NCBI GenBank assembly: GCA_051000755.1 | Contig: JBPCNZ010000127.1 | Span: forward strand, 1 to 7,508 | Source of the DNA: JALZAH01 sp051000755 | GTDB lineage: Bacteria; Actinomycetota; Acidimicrobiia; Acidimicrobiales; Palsa-688 | DNA length: 7,508 nt | Direction: 5' to 3' | Shown: piece by piece, positions 1 through 6,288 of the stretch | How positions within the stretch are numbered: position 1 is the stretch's first letter | Layout: each line of letters begins with the position of its first letter | Notes under the pieces: generated by a model | What the model saw: only the letters and a program-made list of their open reading frames with translations | What the model was told of the DNA's origin: nothing | Database searches by the model: none | Translations under genes and position numbers: made by a program

Positions 1-1
1 G

Positions 2-37
2 GGCCACAAAGTCACCCTCGAACCCGTCGCAGCCTGA
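2..37 (+). CDS. Possible C-terminal tail of a gene cut by the window edge
   Basis: The frame starting at base 2 reads GHKVTLEPVAA and then a TGA stop at 35-37. The short basic-then-hydrophobic ending resembles the last residues of some small HTH or antitoxin-type proteins, but eleven residues cannot identify a family. The rest would lie upstream of the window. Another frame is also open across this stretch, so this is only a weak candidate. Bases 38-161 hold no gene or clear site that I can support. Confidence 0.22.
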   Translation, partial: GHKVTLEPVAA

Positions 38-174
38 ACCCAACGACGACCCCAAAACCCAGAACCGACCCCCACCCTGCTCCGTCGCGCCCCATCGCGA
101 AGCACTCACGACGATTCACACCTCAGCATCCTACGATCACAGGGTCAGAGTCGAGCAGCTTGGGAGGTCAGCGA

Positions 175-1110
175 ATGTCCATGGAGTCCGACGCGTCGAT
201 GAGAGTCTTTGTCCTCGGCGGCACGGGGGCGATCGGCCGAGAAGTCATCCTCGCGCTCGTGGGTGCCGGTCACACGGTCAGCGCTCTGGCTCGGAGTGCT
301 GAGAAGGCGGCCCGGCTCGGTGAGCAGGGAGCGACCCCGGTCCTGGTCTCGTTGTTCGATCGCGACGCGATGGCCGGAGCGTTCGTCGGACACGACGCGG
401 TCGCCAACCTGGCCTCGGCCATGCCGTCGATGAACCAGTTCCTGCGGACCAAGGCGTTCGACAACAACACCCGAGTGAGGGTCGAGGGGTCGGCCGCGGT
501 GGTCGACGCCGCCCTCGACGCAGGGGTCGGGTTAGTCATCCAGGAGTCGGTAGCCATGCTCTATCCCGATCGAGGCGCCGAATGGATCGATGAGAAGACA
601 CCCACAGACCGGTACCCCATGGCCGAGTCGAACCTCGCGGCCGAGCGCAACGCGAGGCGATTCGCCGATGCCGGACGGGCCGCCACGGTCCTCCGCTTCG
701 GACTGTTCTACGGGCCCGGGGCCGCCCACAGTGAGCAGATGTTCACGCAGGCCCGCCACCACATCGCCATGGTGCTCGGCCCTCCCGACAGTTATCTGTC
801 GTCCATCCACCTCACCGACGCGGCGGCATCCGTGGTCGCGGCGCTGCATGCTCCCTCGGGCGTCTACAACGTCGTGGATGACGAGCCGCTCACCAAGCGC
901 CATTTCGCTGAGGCACTGGCGTCGGCAGCAGGGACACGCATCTGGTTCAAGGGACCGGGCCGCGCTGCCCTGCTTCTGGGTGATCGCCTCACCTCCCTGA
1001 CACGCTCTCTGCGCGTCAGCAACGCCCGCATGCGTGCCACAGGATGGGCACCCCGCTTCCCTAGTGCCCGGGAGGGCTGGCAGGCCACCGCGGCCGCCCT
1101 CCGGATCTGA
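175..1110 (+). CDS. NAD(P)-dependent oxidoreductase, atypical/extended SDR (NAD-epimerase-like)
   Basis: A 311-residue cytoplasmic Rossmann-fold protein. The nucleotide-binding loop GGTGAIG is at residues 15-21, after a hydrophobic first strand (VFVL). Later landmarks are VLRFGLFYGPG (about 172-182), IHLTDAAASVVAAL (about 211-224), YNVVDDEPLT (231-240) and a C-terminal RATGWAPRFPSAREGW (287-302). These are typical of actinobacterial SDR proteins annotated as NAD-dependent epimerase/dehydratase. The usual catalytic YxxxK is not where expected: before the conserved LAAE (154-157) the aligned positions are M and N, so classical SDR chemistry is doubtful and the substrate is unknown. I chose ATG 175 because GGGAGG (162-167) sits 7 nt upstream. 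A TTG at 160 would overlap that site, and ATGs at 181 and 199 are less well placed. The stop codon directly abuts the LysR remnant on the other strand. Confidence 0.9.
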   Translation: MSMESDASMRVFVLGGTGAIGREVILALVGAGHTVSALARSAEKAARLGEQGATPVLVSLFDRDAMAGAFVGHDAVANLASAMPSMNQFLRTKAFDNNTRVRVEGSAAVVDAALDAGVGLVIQESVAMLYPDRGAEWIDEKTPTDRYPMAESNLAAERNARRFADAGRAATVLRFGLFYGPGAAHSEQMFTQARHHIAMVLGPPDSYLSSIHLTDAAASVVAALHAPSGVYNVVDDEPLTKRHFAEALASAAGTRIWFKGPGRAALLLGDRLTSLTRSLRVSNARMRATGWAPRFPSAREGWQATAAALRI

Positions 1111-1260
1111 TCAGCCTCCCGGGGGCAGGCGGGGGAGTGCGGTTCGGGCGTGGCCTATGAGGGCGCGTGCGGGGGTGCTCACCGGGTCTCCGGCCCGCCA
1201 GGCGAGCCCGAGGCGGGAGCGCAGGCCGGTGCCGGGAGGCAAGCTGATGAGGGTCGCTCC
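1111..1260 (-). pseudogene. C-terminal remnant of a LysR-type transcriptional regulator
   Basis: Read on the minus strand, this stretch gives GATLISLPPGTGLRSRLG followed by LAWRAGDPVSTPARALIGHA and RTALPRLPPGG, then TGA at 1113-1111. The pattern 'LRxRLGLAWRxxxPxSxxARALxxHAR' is how many actinobacterial LysR effector-binding domains end. The sequence upstream (beyond about 1260) no longer reads like LysR in any frame, and neither an N-terminal HTH nor the rest of the effector domain is present. This is therefore a tail of about 49 residues of a protein that is normally about 300. It converges on the SDR gene with no bases between the two stop codons, suggesting the regulator was once its neighbour. 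The match is by recollection of the family, so the assignment is moderate. Confidence 0.5.
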
Positions 1261-1338
1261 TGGAGTCCGTGGAGGGTGATAATGGTCCTGGTCGCCATGG
1301 AAGGCCTGCAAAACGACAACCGAGAGAGGATGCCAACC

Positions 1339-1577
1339 ATGAACGCTGATACCTGCATCGCCGGGCTCACGGGCATGGCGCAGATCGTGACGGACATCGT
1401 CATTCACAAGATCTTCGTCGATGAGGCGACGTGCTCACCTGGTTCGACCTGTACACGACGGTCGCACCTCCGTGCCCCACCGCCAACTGGAGCCACATCG
1501 AAGGCGGCAAGATCACCAGGATCCGGGTGACGTTCGACGCCCGGCCGTTCCCGCGGCCCGACGCGAGCGTGACGTGA
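1339..1577 (+). pseudogene. SnoaL-like / NTF2-like family fragment, frameshifted
   Basis: From ATG 1339 the frame gives MNADTCIAGLTGMAQIVTDI, then VIHKIFVDEA. At 1428/1429 the coding sense moves to the next frame, which gives VLTWFDLYTTVAPPCPTANW, SHIEGGKITRIRVTFDARPF and PRPDASVT before TGA at 1575-1577. Restoring one base (GCG-ACGTG to GCG-GACGTG) gives a continuous ...DEADVLTWFDL... . The pieces match the second half of small SnoaL-like proteins, where 'W-HxExGKIxxIRVxFDxRP' is the final strand pair. About 60 N-terminal residues, including the usual 'YxAWxxGDxdAaxxxxaDD' opening, are absent. AGAGAGGA (1323-1330) could serve as an RBS for ATG 1339. Without the correction the frame stops at 1530. 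I read it as a truncated, frameshifted remnant. Bases 1261-1338 hold nothing else I can recognise. Confidence 0.65.
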
Positions 1578-1672
1578 GCAGTGGGGCGCCGATGGTGGAC
1601 CTGTGCTGGCCGTCGTCGCATTCTTGGTGATCTCGATTGCTGTCCCTAGGCTCGCCTACAAGGATGGAGCCA

Positions 1673-2223
1673 GTGACCCAGCCTCAGCATCGTGCGGACA
1701 GGTACCTCGAGCCCGACAGCGACCCTCGCGAAGGCGGGACGTCGCTTGGTGATGAGCGGGAGACGCTGATCGAGTTCCTGCGCTGTCAGCGCCTCACGCT
1801 TCAGCTCAAATGCCAGGGCCTGGATGCCTCCCAGCTTGCCTGCCGGGCGGTCGAGCCCTCGACGATGTCGCTGCTCGGTCTGGTCCGACAAATGGCCGAA
1901 GTTGAACGTGGATGGTTCCGCCGCCGCTTCGCTGGTCAGGACGGTTCCAAGCGGTATCAGTCCGTCACTGAACCCGACGGCGACTTCGACGGGCAACGGC
2001 CGATGACGCGGTCGTCGACGAGGCTTGGGGGGCGTGGCGCGAGGAGGTGACGTTCGCCGAGCATTTCGTGGGCGAGACGATTCTTGGTTTCGTCGCCCAC
2101 GATGGAGCCGGAAACCCGATCTCCCTCCGTGAGCTCCTCGTCCACATGATCGAGGAGTACGCCCGCCACAACGGTCACGCCGATCTCCTGCGCGAATGCC
2201 TCGACGGACGCCTCGGTCAGTAG
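1673..2223 (+). pseudogene. DinB/DUF664 family protein (mycothiol-transferase-like), frameshifted
   Basis: Two adjoining frames together encode about 183 residues, the normal size for DinB/DUF664 proteins, which form a four-helix bundle binding a divalent metal and often act on mycothiol or similar thiols. The first frame runs from GTG 1673 (AAGGA at 1660-1664, 8 nt upstream; ATG 1664 is the alternative but overlaps that site). It contains GDERETLIEFLRCQRLTL and STMSLLGLVRQMAEVERGWF. After GDFDG at 1993 the frame must shift by one missing base (GGG-CA to GGG-GCA). The second frame then reads ATADDAVVDEAWGAWREEV and ends with LLVHMIEEYARHNGHADLLR, ECLDGRLGQ and TAG. Relatives have LVRHLAEVE; here the first histidine, a metal ligand, is glutamine (CAA). 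The C-terminal metal motif EEYxRHNGH is kept. Frameshift plus ligand loss suggest decay, though one base could be a sequencing error. Confidence 0.8.
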
Positions 2224-2245
2224 CCGATGGGTTGGCCTTGCGGGA

Positions 2246-2517
2246 TCAACCTGTCGGAGTGACGATCACCGCCGGCTCGGGGACGACTGACTCGGCGGGG
2301 ACGACAACATGGTCGGCGTAGGCACCGCCGTGGGGTCCGGCGGGCAACCATGGTGACGACGTCACCAAGATTCCACGCTGTGCCCACACCCACCTCGCTG
2401 ATCACGCCGGCCGCGTCCATGCCAGGCACGAACGGCGGCTGGCGGCCCCGGAGCCGCTCGCGGTAGAAGCCCGAGCTTGTCGGGACCACCGAACTCCTTG
2501 TTACCCACAACTCTCAT
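2246..2517 (-). pseudogene. Remnant of a zinc-type alcohol dehydrogenase / quinone oxidoreductase
   Basis: The minus strand from ATG 2517 opens with MRVVGNKEFGGPDKLG, the characteristic start of NADPH:quinone-reductase-like MDR proteins. The next recognisable block, in another frame, is FYRERLRGRQPPFVPGMDAA followed by GVISEVGVGTAWNLGDVVTM, which is the GroES-like core. About 35-40 residues that normally separate these blocks are missing. A second shift near 2339 leads to GPHGGAYADHVVVPAESVV, after which the sequence stops at TGA (2248-2246). The whole Rossmann NADPH-binding half (about 200 residues) is absent. An internal deletion, a frameshift and a 3' truncation together make this a true pseudogene rather than a single sequence error. 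Its truncated end lies within about 25 bp of the DinB stop, and it trails the MFS and methyltransferase genes on the same strand. Confidence 0.75.
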
Positions 2518-2611
2518 GGTGGTGACAACGGTCGTCGTGCTGCTCCGATTCCCGACATCCTCGCTATTGGGCGGTGACCGGCGTGTCGGTTCAACCTTTC
2601 CGTTCTCCCTC

Positions 2612-3196
2612 TTACCAGATGAAGGGGATCAGCCGCTTGTGAGTAGCCGCGTAGTGGCGGTATTCATCCCCGAGGTTCTGCAGCAGGGCCCGCTCCTCCA
2701 CTCGAATTCGGAACACGAGACCGCAGATCATGGCGGCGGCGAAGCTCATGAGCGACCACCAGTTCCCGATGAACAGGCCCAGGCTCACGGCTGCGAGGAG
2801 GAGCCCGGCATAGCTCGGGTGCCGGATGACGCGGTACGGCCCATCGGTGATGACCGGCTGGTCCCTGCTCGTCTGGACGATGAAGGTGAAATACCGGCCG
2901 AGCGTTCGAAAGCTCCAGAACCGAAGGGCGACGCCACACCAGAGAAGTCCCAGTCCGATCCAAGCAGCCACGGCGGCGGGCCGGATTGTCCCACCTCGTG
3001 CTGTGGGCGAAAGCACGATCGCCACGGCGGCGCCGATCACTACGGCAAGCCGAAAGACGGCCTCGCTGCCCCAGCTGGCCCTGACTCCCTGGGGTCGGTT
3101 TTTGAGGCCCTGCCGCAGCTCCAGGACTATCCAGACGGCGGCCGTGCCCAGCAAGACTCCGCGAGCGAACGGTGGCAGAGCGGTCGTCGAATGCAC
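2612..3196 (-). CDS. Isoprenylcysteine carboxyl methyltransferase (ICMT)-like membrane protein
   Basis: A 194-residue integral membrane protein with hydrophobic segments at about 11-27, 47-63, 75-95 and 130-162. The C-terminal half carries the family hallmarks: LGRYFTFIVQTS (99-110), DGPYRVIRHPSYAGLLL (118-134), GNWWSL (144-149), FRIRVEERALL (162-172), GDEYRHYA (176-183) and a final KRLIPFIW. In ICMT/PEMT-type enzymes the GPYxxxRHPxY and RxxxEE motifs bind S-adenosylmethionine and shape the active site. Bacteria lack prenylated CaaX proteins of the eukaryotic kind, so the methyl acceptor is probably a lipid or other hydrophobic small molecule; this is inference. The start is GTG 3196, since an in-frame TAA lies four codons upstream, but no good Shine-Dalgarno is visible. 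It follows the MFS gene on the same strand after 77 nt, so the two may be co-transcribed. The frame is intact and full length. Confidence 0.88.
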   Translation of the reverse strand: MHSTTALPPFARGVLLGTAAVWIVLELRQGLKNRPQGVRASWGSEAVFRLAVVIGAAVAIVLSPTARGGTIRPAAVAAWIGLGLLWCGVALRFWSFRTLGRYFTFIVQTSRDQPVITDGPYRVIRHPSYAGLLLAAVSLGLFIGNWWSLMSFAAAMICGLVFRIRVEERALLQNLGDEYRHYAATHKRLIPFIW

Positions 3197-3273
3197 AAGA
3201 CGAGGTTAGGCATCTCGCCACGGCCCGGCGCCCGAGCAGCGCCCCGAACGGGGACGCGCCCAGGCTTGACGAG

Positions 3274-4509
3274 CTACCGTTGCTTCGGCATTTTGCGGCT
3301 GAGCGCGAGGTTCTGTTCCGGGTTGCGGGCCCCCACAGGACCGGGCGGGGGTGACGCACGTTGGCTGAGGGAGTGAACCCCCCAGGCGGCGGCGGCCGCA
3401 GGTGCGGCGGCGGCGACGAGGAACGTGGTTCGCGAGCCGAGCGCTTGTACGGCTGCGCCGCCGGCGGCGGCTCCAAGAGTGCTGCCGGCCATGAACGCGG
3501 TGCTGAGCCAGCCGAATGCCTCGGTGCGACGGTTATCGGGAGACAGCAGTGCGGTGGACGAGGACAAGATCGCCATCGCCGGTGCGATCATGGTGCCCCC
3601 GGCGACGAGGACGACGGCGAGCAGCGGGACGCTGCCTGCTAGCGCGAGGGCGGCGAAGCCGGCCGCGCAGAGGACGAGGAGGGCGGCCAGGAGGCCTCGT
3701 CGGCCGTGGGCAACTCGGGGGGCGAGGGCCATGCCGCCGAGGAGGGAGCCGACGCTCCATAGCGCCAGGAGCAGCCCGGACGAGGACGGCTGGCCAGCCT
3801 GGCGGGTAGTCCCAACGACCGCGAGTTCGACAATCGACAAGCCGGCGGTGATGCCGATGGCGCCCACCAGGACCGGGAGCAGCGGGCGGACAAGGCGCGG
3901 CGCGGGGCGAGGCCGTCTGTTACGGCCGCCGCCCGGGCGATGGGTCGCTGCGCTGCATGCGAAGGTGATGTCGCCGGCCAGGGCAAAGGCGGCACAGCAC
4001 AACAGGGCTGCCCGAGGCCCAGCCGCCAGGGCCGTGGCCGCAACGAGGCCCGGTCCCGCGATGTAGACGATTTCTTGGGTGGTGGCGGTCACAGCGTACG
4101 CCGCGGCGCGCGCCGGACCCTCAAGGAGGTCACCCCACAATGCGTTGGTCGACGCCGACACCGGCGGAGTGGTGATGCCGGCGACTGCGCAAACAGCAAG
4201 AAAGAGCGCAGATCTGGCGGGTACGACGGCGAGGACGACCAGAGTCGCCGCATATAGGTTTGCGGCGACCAACATCACCGGGCGACGACCGAACCTGTCG
4301 GCGGCCCGGCTGACGACCGGCGCGCAGATGCCGGCGGCCAGGGTGTACAGAGCGGTCGCCGCGCCGGCTCGGCCGTAGGAGCCGCCCGCGCCGGTCACGC
4401 TCAGCACCACAGCGAGGCCGATCATCGACAGGGGCATGCGGCCGACAAGTGAGGCCACCATTGGCACCCGAATCTGGCGATGACGCCATAGCAGCCGGTA
4501 GGTGCTCAC
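3274..4509 (-). CDS. Major facilitator superfamily (MFS) transporter, probable exporter
   Basis: A 411-residue, strongly hydrophobic protein that fits the 12-helix MFS plan. The MFS motif between helices 2 and 3 is clear: SRAADRFGRRPVML (67-80) with the DRxGRR core. A hydrophilic Arg/Pro-rich loop (RPGGGRNRRPRPAPR, about 191-205) separates the two six-helix halves. A second-half loop with SPDNRRTEAFGW (323-334) resembles the positions seen in actinobacterial drug-efflux-type MFS proteins. The C-terminal tail is short, charged and cytoplasmic. I start at GTG 4509 (VSTYRLLW...), because residues further upstream in the open frame are Arg/Pro-rich shadow sequence of the divergent gene. No strong RBS precedes it, so a leaderless message is possible. 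It is divergent from the ArsR-type gene at 4578, which probably controls it. The substrate cannot be told from sequence; efflux of a drug or metabolite is the likeliest role. Confidence 0.9.
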   Translation of the reverse strand: MSTYRLLWRHRQIRVPMVASLVGRMPLSMIGLAVVLSVTGAGGSYGRAGAATALYTLAAGICAPVVSRAADRFGRRPVMLVAANLYAATLVVLAVVPARSALFLAVCAVAGITTPPVSASTNALWGDLLEGPARAAAYAVTATTQEIVYIAGPGLVAATALAAGPRAALLCCAAFALAGDITFACSAATHRPGGGRNRRPRPAPRLVRPLLPVLVGAIGITAGLSIVELAVVGTTRQAGQPSSSGLLLALWSVGSLLGGMALAPRVAHGRRGLLAALLVLCAAGFAALALAGSVPLLAVVLVAGGTMIAPAMAILSSSTALLSPDNRRTEAFGWLSTAFMAGSTLGAAAGGAAVQALGSRTTFLVAAAAPAAAAAWGVHSLSQRASPPPGPVGARNPEQNLALSRKMPKQR

Positions 4510-4548
4510 CGTGTCGAGTGTGCGTCTGCCTGTATCCTCGGGCCAATG

Positions 4549-4566
4549 ATTCGTTCCCCGACGAAT
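4549..4566. promoter_or_regulatory. Candidate ArsR-family operator between divergent arsR-like and MFS genes
   Basis: The 68-bp divergent region contains a perfect inverted repeat, ATTCGT (4549-4554) and ACGAAT (4561-4566), separated by six bases. The heptamer AATGATT is also repeated directly at 4545-4551 and 4564-4570. The palindrome begins 12 nt before the GTG of the regulator and lies about 40 nt upstream of the MFS start, where it could repress both. ArsR/SmtB dimers typically bind imperfect A/T-containing palindromes of this size. The AT-rich patch stands out in very GC-rich DNA. No convincing -35/-10 pair could be assigned. Confidence 0.5.
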
Positions 4567-4577
4567 GATTTTCTCAG

Positions 4578-5609
4578 GTGATCGAGCTGCGGTTCGGGCG
4601 AGAGGACTTGCTGCGCTGCCGGTTCGCGGTTTCGGTGATGGAAGAGGTGGCGGGGGCGGTCCGCACCCTGCTCGATCCTGCTCGCCACGCTTACCACCTG
4701 CCATGGCTGTGCCAGGCCACCGCCCGAGCTGCCGACCTCGACCTGGCACCTTTGATGGCGGTCCTTCCCAAGCATGGCTACACGCCGGACTTCCTAACCC
4801 CGCCACCCCAGACTCCGCTGAGCGACGCCGCCGCCGAGCTGGCCCGAATCCGAGCGACGCCGGTCGAACAGGTCGTCCGGGAGCTGACCTGGGCACTTGC
4901 TGACCGGCCCGTCTCGGTCGAGGGACGGTCCATGCTCGAGGACCCCGCCGCCACGCGCGACCGGTTGGCCGATCTGCTCGAAGCTTGCTGGGAACGCCTC
5001 GTCGCCCCACACTGGCCGGTGCTTCGCGACCTGCTCGAAGCAGACATCGGAGCCCGCTCCAGGGGACTGGCCCGGGGCGGCACCGAGCGACTCTTCGCCG
5101 ACCTGCATCCACAGGTGCAATGGGTCGACGGAACGCTGCAAATCGCATCGCCCTACGAGGACAAGCGCGATCTGCGCGGCGTCGGTCTGCTCCTGGTGCC
5201 CAGCGTGTTCACGTGGCCGACAGTCGCCGTCATGCTCGACCCGCCGTGGCAGCCGACCCTGTTCTACCCCGCCCGTGGCATCGCCGCCCTCTGGCTTGCA
5301 CCGAAGGGCAAGGCACCTGCTGCGTTGCACCGCCTTCTCGGACACACCCGGGCCGTCCTTCTGGTGTCGGCCAAGGAGCCGGTGACCACCACCGCACTGG
5401 CCCGGCGACTCGGCCTGGCACCCAGCACCATCTCGGACCATCTCGCGGCGCTGCTCGACGCGGGTCTCGTGGTCGCTCGCCGCAACGGGCGCACCGTCCA
5501 TTACGCGCAGACCCCCCTCGGTGCAACCCTCGCAGGCGCCGAGCGCCTTCTTGGCTCTTCGGTCGACGCTGGCCCGCCGACGAATGCGCCGCGCCCCCGG
5601 GGAGGCTGA
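4578..5609 (+). CDS. ArsR/SmtB-family transcriptional regulator with DUF5937-type N-terminal domain
   Basis: A 343-residue DNA-binding regulator. The N-terminal region (about 1-80) opens with MIELRFGREDLLRCRFAVS, continues with HLPWL (40-44) and closes with LPKHGYTPDFLTPPP (63-77). This is the pattern of the DUF5937 domain found in long actinobacterial ArsR-type proteins. The C-terminal winged helix-turn-helix (about 256-316) includes LARRLGLAPSTISDHLAALL (274-293), whose second half is the recognition helix, and the wing ARRNGRTVHYAQT (300-312). Classical ArsR metal-binding cysteines (ELCVCDL) are not present, so it probably senses an organic ligand. GTG 4578 matches the family's usual first residues; the RBS is poor. 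It is divergent from the MFS gene and likely represses both genes through the palindrome just upstream. The last 20 residues are Pro/Gly-rich and probably disordered. Confidence 0.9.
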   Translation: MIELRFGREDLLRCRFAVSVMEEVAGAVRTLLDPARHAYHLPWLCQATARAADLDLAPLMAVLPKHGYTPDFLTPPPQTPLSDAAAELARIRATPVEQVVRELTWALADRPVSVEGRSMLEDPAATRDRLADLLEACWERLVAPHWPVLRDLLEADIGARSRGLARGGTERLFADLHPQVQWVDGTLQIASPYEDKRDLRGVGLLLVPSVFTWPTVAVMLDPPWQPTLFYPARGIAALWLAPKGKAPAALHRLLGHTRAVLLVSAKEPVTTTALARRLGLAPSTISDHLAALLDAGLVVARRNGRTVHYAQTPLGATLAGAERLLGSSVDAGPPTNAPRPRGG

Positions 5610-5738
5610 GCCAACGACGGCTGGGTTGCCCACTTTCGGTCGGGCGTCGAGCCAGGACGGGTCGACCACCGCAATGTTGGCTCCGGCCCGGCCGTCTTAT
5701 TCTGTCTCCCCTTCCAGGCTGTCGCAGAGTCAGTCCGT

Positions 5739-6047
5739 TCAGCAACCGGTCGCCGCCGCGAGAGCTCGGCAGGCCGCGGCCATCTTGGCGTCAGAGAGCC
5801 TGGTCACGTGACGCCGGAGTGCCACCCTCGGCAGGGTGTGGACATTGTCGAAATTGACTACGCAGTCGCTCGGGACGCGGTCTCCTTGCGCAGTGAGGTC
5901 GAGTTCGGACACAAGGCCACGCCGGGTTCGGGTGAGTGCGGCAACCACGACCGAGCCGATCCGATCAGCTACCGGGTCTCGAGTGAGAATGAGCACGGGA
6001 CGGTCGCCACCAGGCGTGGCGGCGAAGTACACGTCACCGCGCTGCAT
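5739..6047 (-). CDS. mazF: MazF/PemK-family toxin (endoribonuclease)
   Basis: A 102-residue protein of normal MazF size. The family opening is MQRGDVYFA (1-9), followed by GGDRPVLILTRD (13-24) and VVVAALTRTRRG (33-44). By comparison with B. subtilis MazF (R25, T48), Arg16 in DRPVLIL and Thr39 in AALT correspond to the catalytic pair, so the toxin looks active. CVVNFDNVHTLPR (62-74) matches the conserved strand and dimer region. Proteins of this family cleave single-stranded RNA at short specific sequences in the cytoplasm and stop growth; the target sequence cannot be predicted here. I start at ATG 6047, which overlaps the last 14 bases of the antitoxin gene, a usual sign of translational coupling. 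The open frame extends 24 codons upstream but those lie inside the antitoxin. It converges with the ArsR-type gene; bases 5610-5738 between them show no gene or convincing terminator. Confidence 0.92.
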   Translation of the reverse strand: MQRGDVYFAATPGGDRPVLILTRDPVADRIGSVVVAALTRTRRGLVSELDLTAQGDRVPSDCVVNFDNVHTLPRVALRRHVTRLSDAKMAAACRALAAATGC

Positions 6048-6288
6048 CGACCCAGTCGGTCCAGTCCTCGGCGGGTCCCCAGTCGGCGATCGCAGTGAAT
6101 GATCCCTCTCCTGGATCAAGGGGGTGATCCTCCCAGATCGTGGCGTCGTTCTCGCTGGCGAGGCGGAGAAGGTGGAGGCGAAGAGCGTGGCGCAGGAGCT
6201 CGGAGCGGTCCACGCCGAGCCGGGCAGCCCAAGCCTGTGCCTGGCTGGCGCCTTCGTCGTCGACCCGGAAACTCAGCATTGTTGTCAT
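6034..6288 (-). CDS. mazE: MazE-like ribbon-helix-helix antitoxin
   Basis: An 84-residue partner of the adjacent MazF. Residues 4-43 (LSFRVDDEGASQAQAWAARL and GVDRSELLRHALRLHLLRLA) have the beta-strand and two-helix pattern of a ribbon-helix-helix DNA-binding domain. The acidic, Trp-rich tail IADWGPAEDWTDWVDAAR (67-84) is the kind of extended segment that wraps the toxin and blocks its active site. The gene order, antitoxin then toxin with overlapping ends, is classical. Its start codon lies inside an 8-bp-arm inverted repeat, so MazE and MazEF probably repress their own promoter there. ATG 6288 is preferred; ATG 6279 is an in-frame alternative that would keep the whole RHH strand. No strong RBS is seen, which suits a leaderless transcript. 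Confidence 0.9.
   Translation of the reverse strand: MTTMLSFRVDDEGASQAQAWAARLGVDRSELLRHALRLHLLRLASENDATIWEDHPLDPGEGSFTAIADWGPAEDWTDWVDAAR

Noticed and set aside
1603..1752. A 49-codon GTG frame starting VLAVVAFLVISIAVP, like a small membrane protein.
   Set aside because: There is no proper RBS, it overlaps the DinB gene in another frame, and the part after the hydrophobic stretch reads as shadow sequence.
3227..3243. Hairpin GGCGC-N7-GCGCC between the MFS and ICMT-like genes, considered as a terminator.
   Set aside because: The stem is only 5 bp and no T-run follows; such pairings occur by chance in GC-rich DNA.
2477..3376. A 299-codon plus-strand frame across the methyltransferase gene.
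   Set aside because: It is antisense to an intact ICMT-like gene with strong motifs, and its own translation has no recognisable domain or hydrophobic pattern.
3274..5148. A 624-codon minus-strand frame extending the MFS gene upstream.
   Set aside because: Residues upstream of 4509 are Arg/Pro/Gly-rich and lie antisense to the well-supported ArsR-type gene; the MFS family start is at 4509.
4794..5669. A 291-codon minus-strand frame opposite the ArsR-type gene.
   Set aside because: Long antisense frames are expected in GC-rich coding DNA; no motif supports it. A stretch VVDPSWLDARPKVGNPAVVG near its start looks protein-like, but I cannot tie it to any family.
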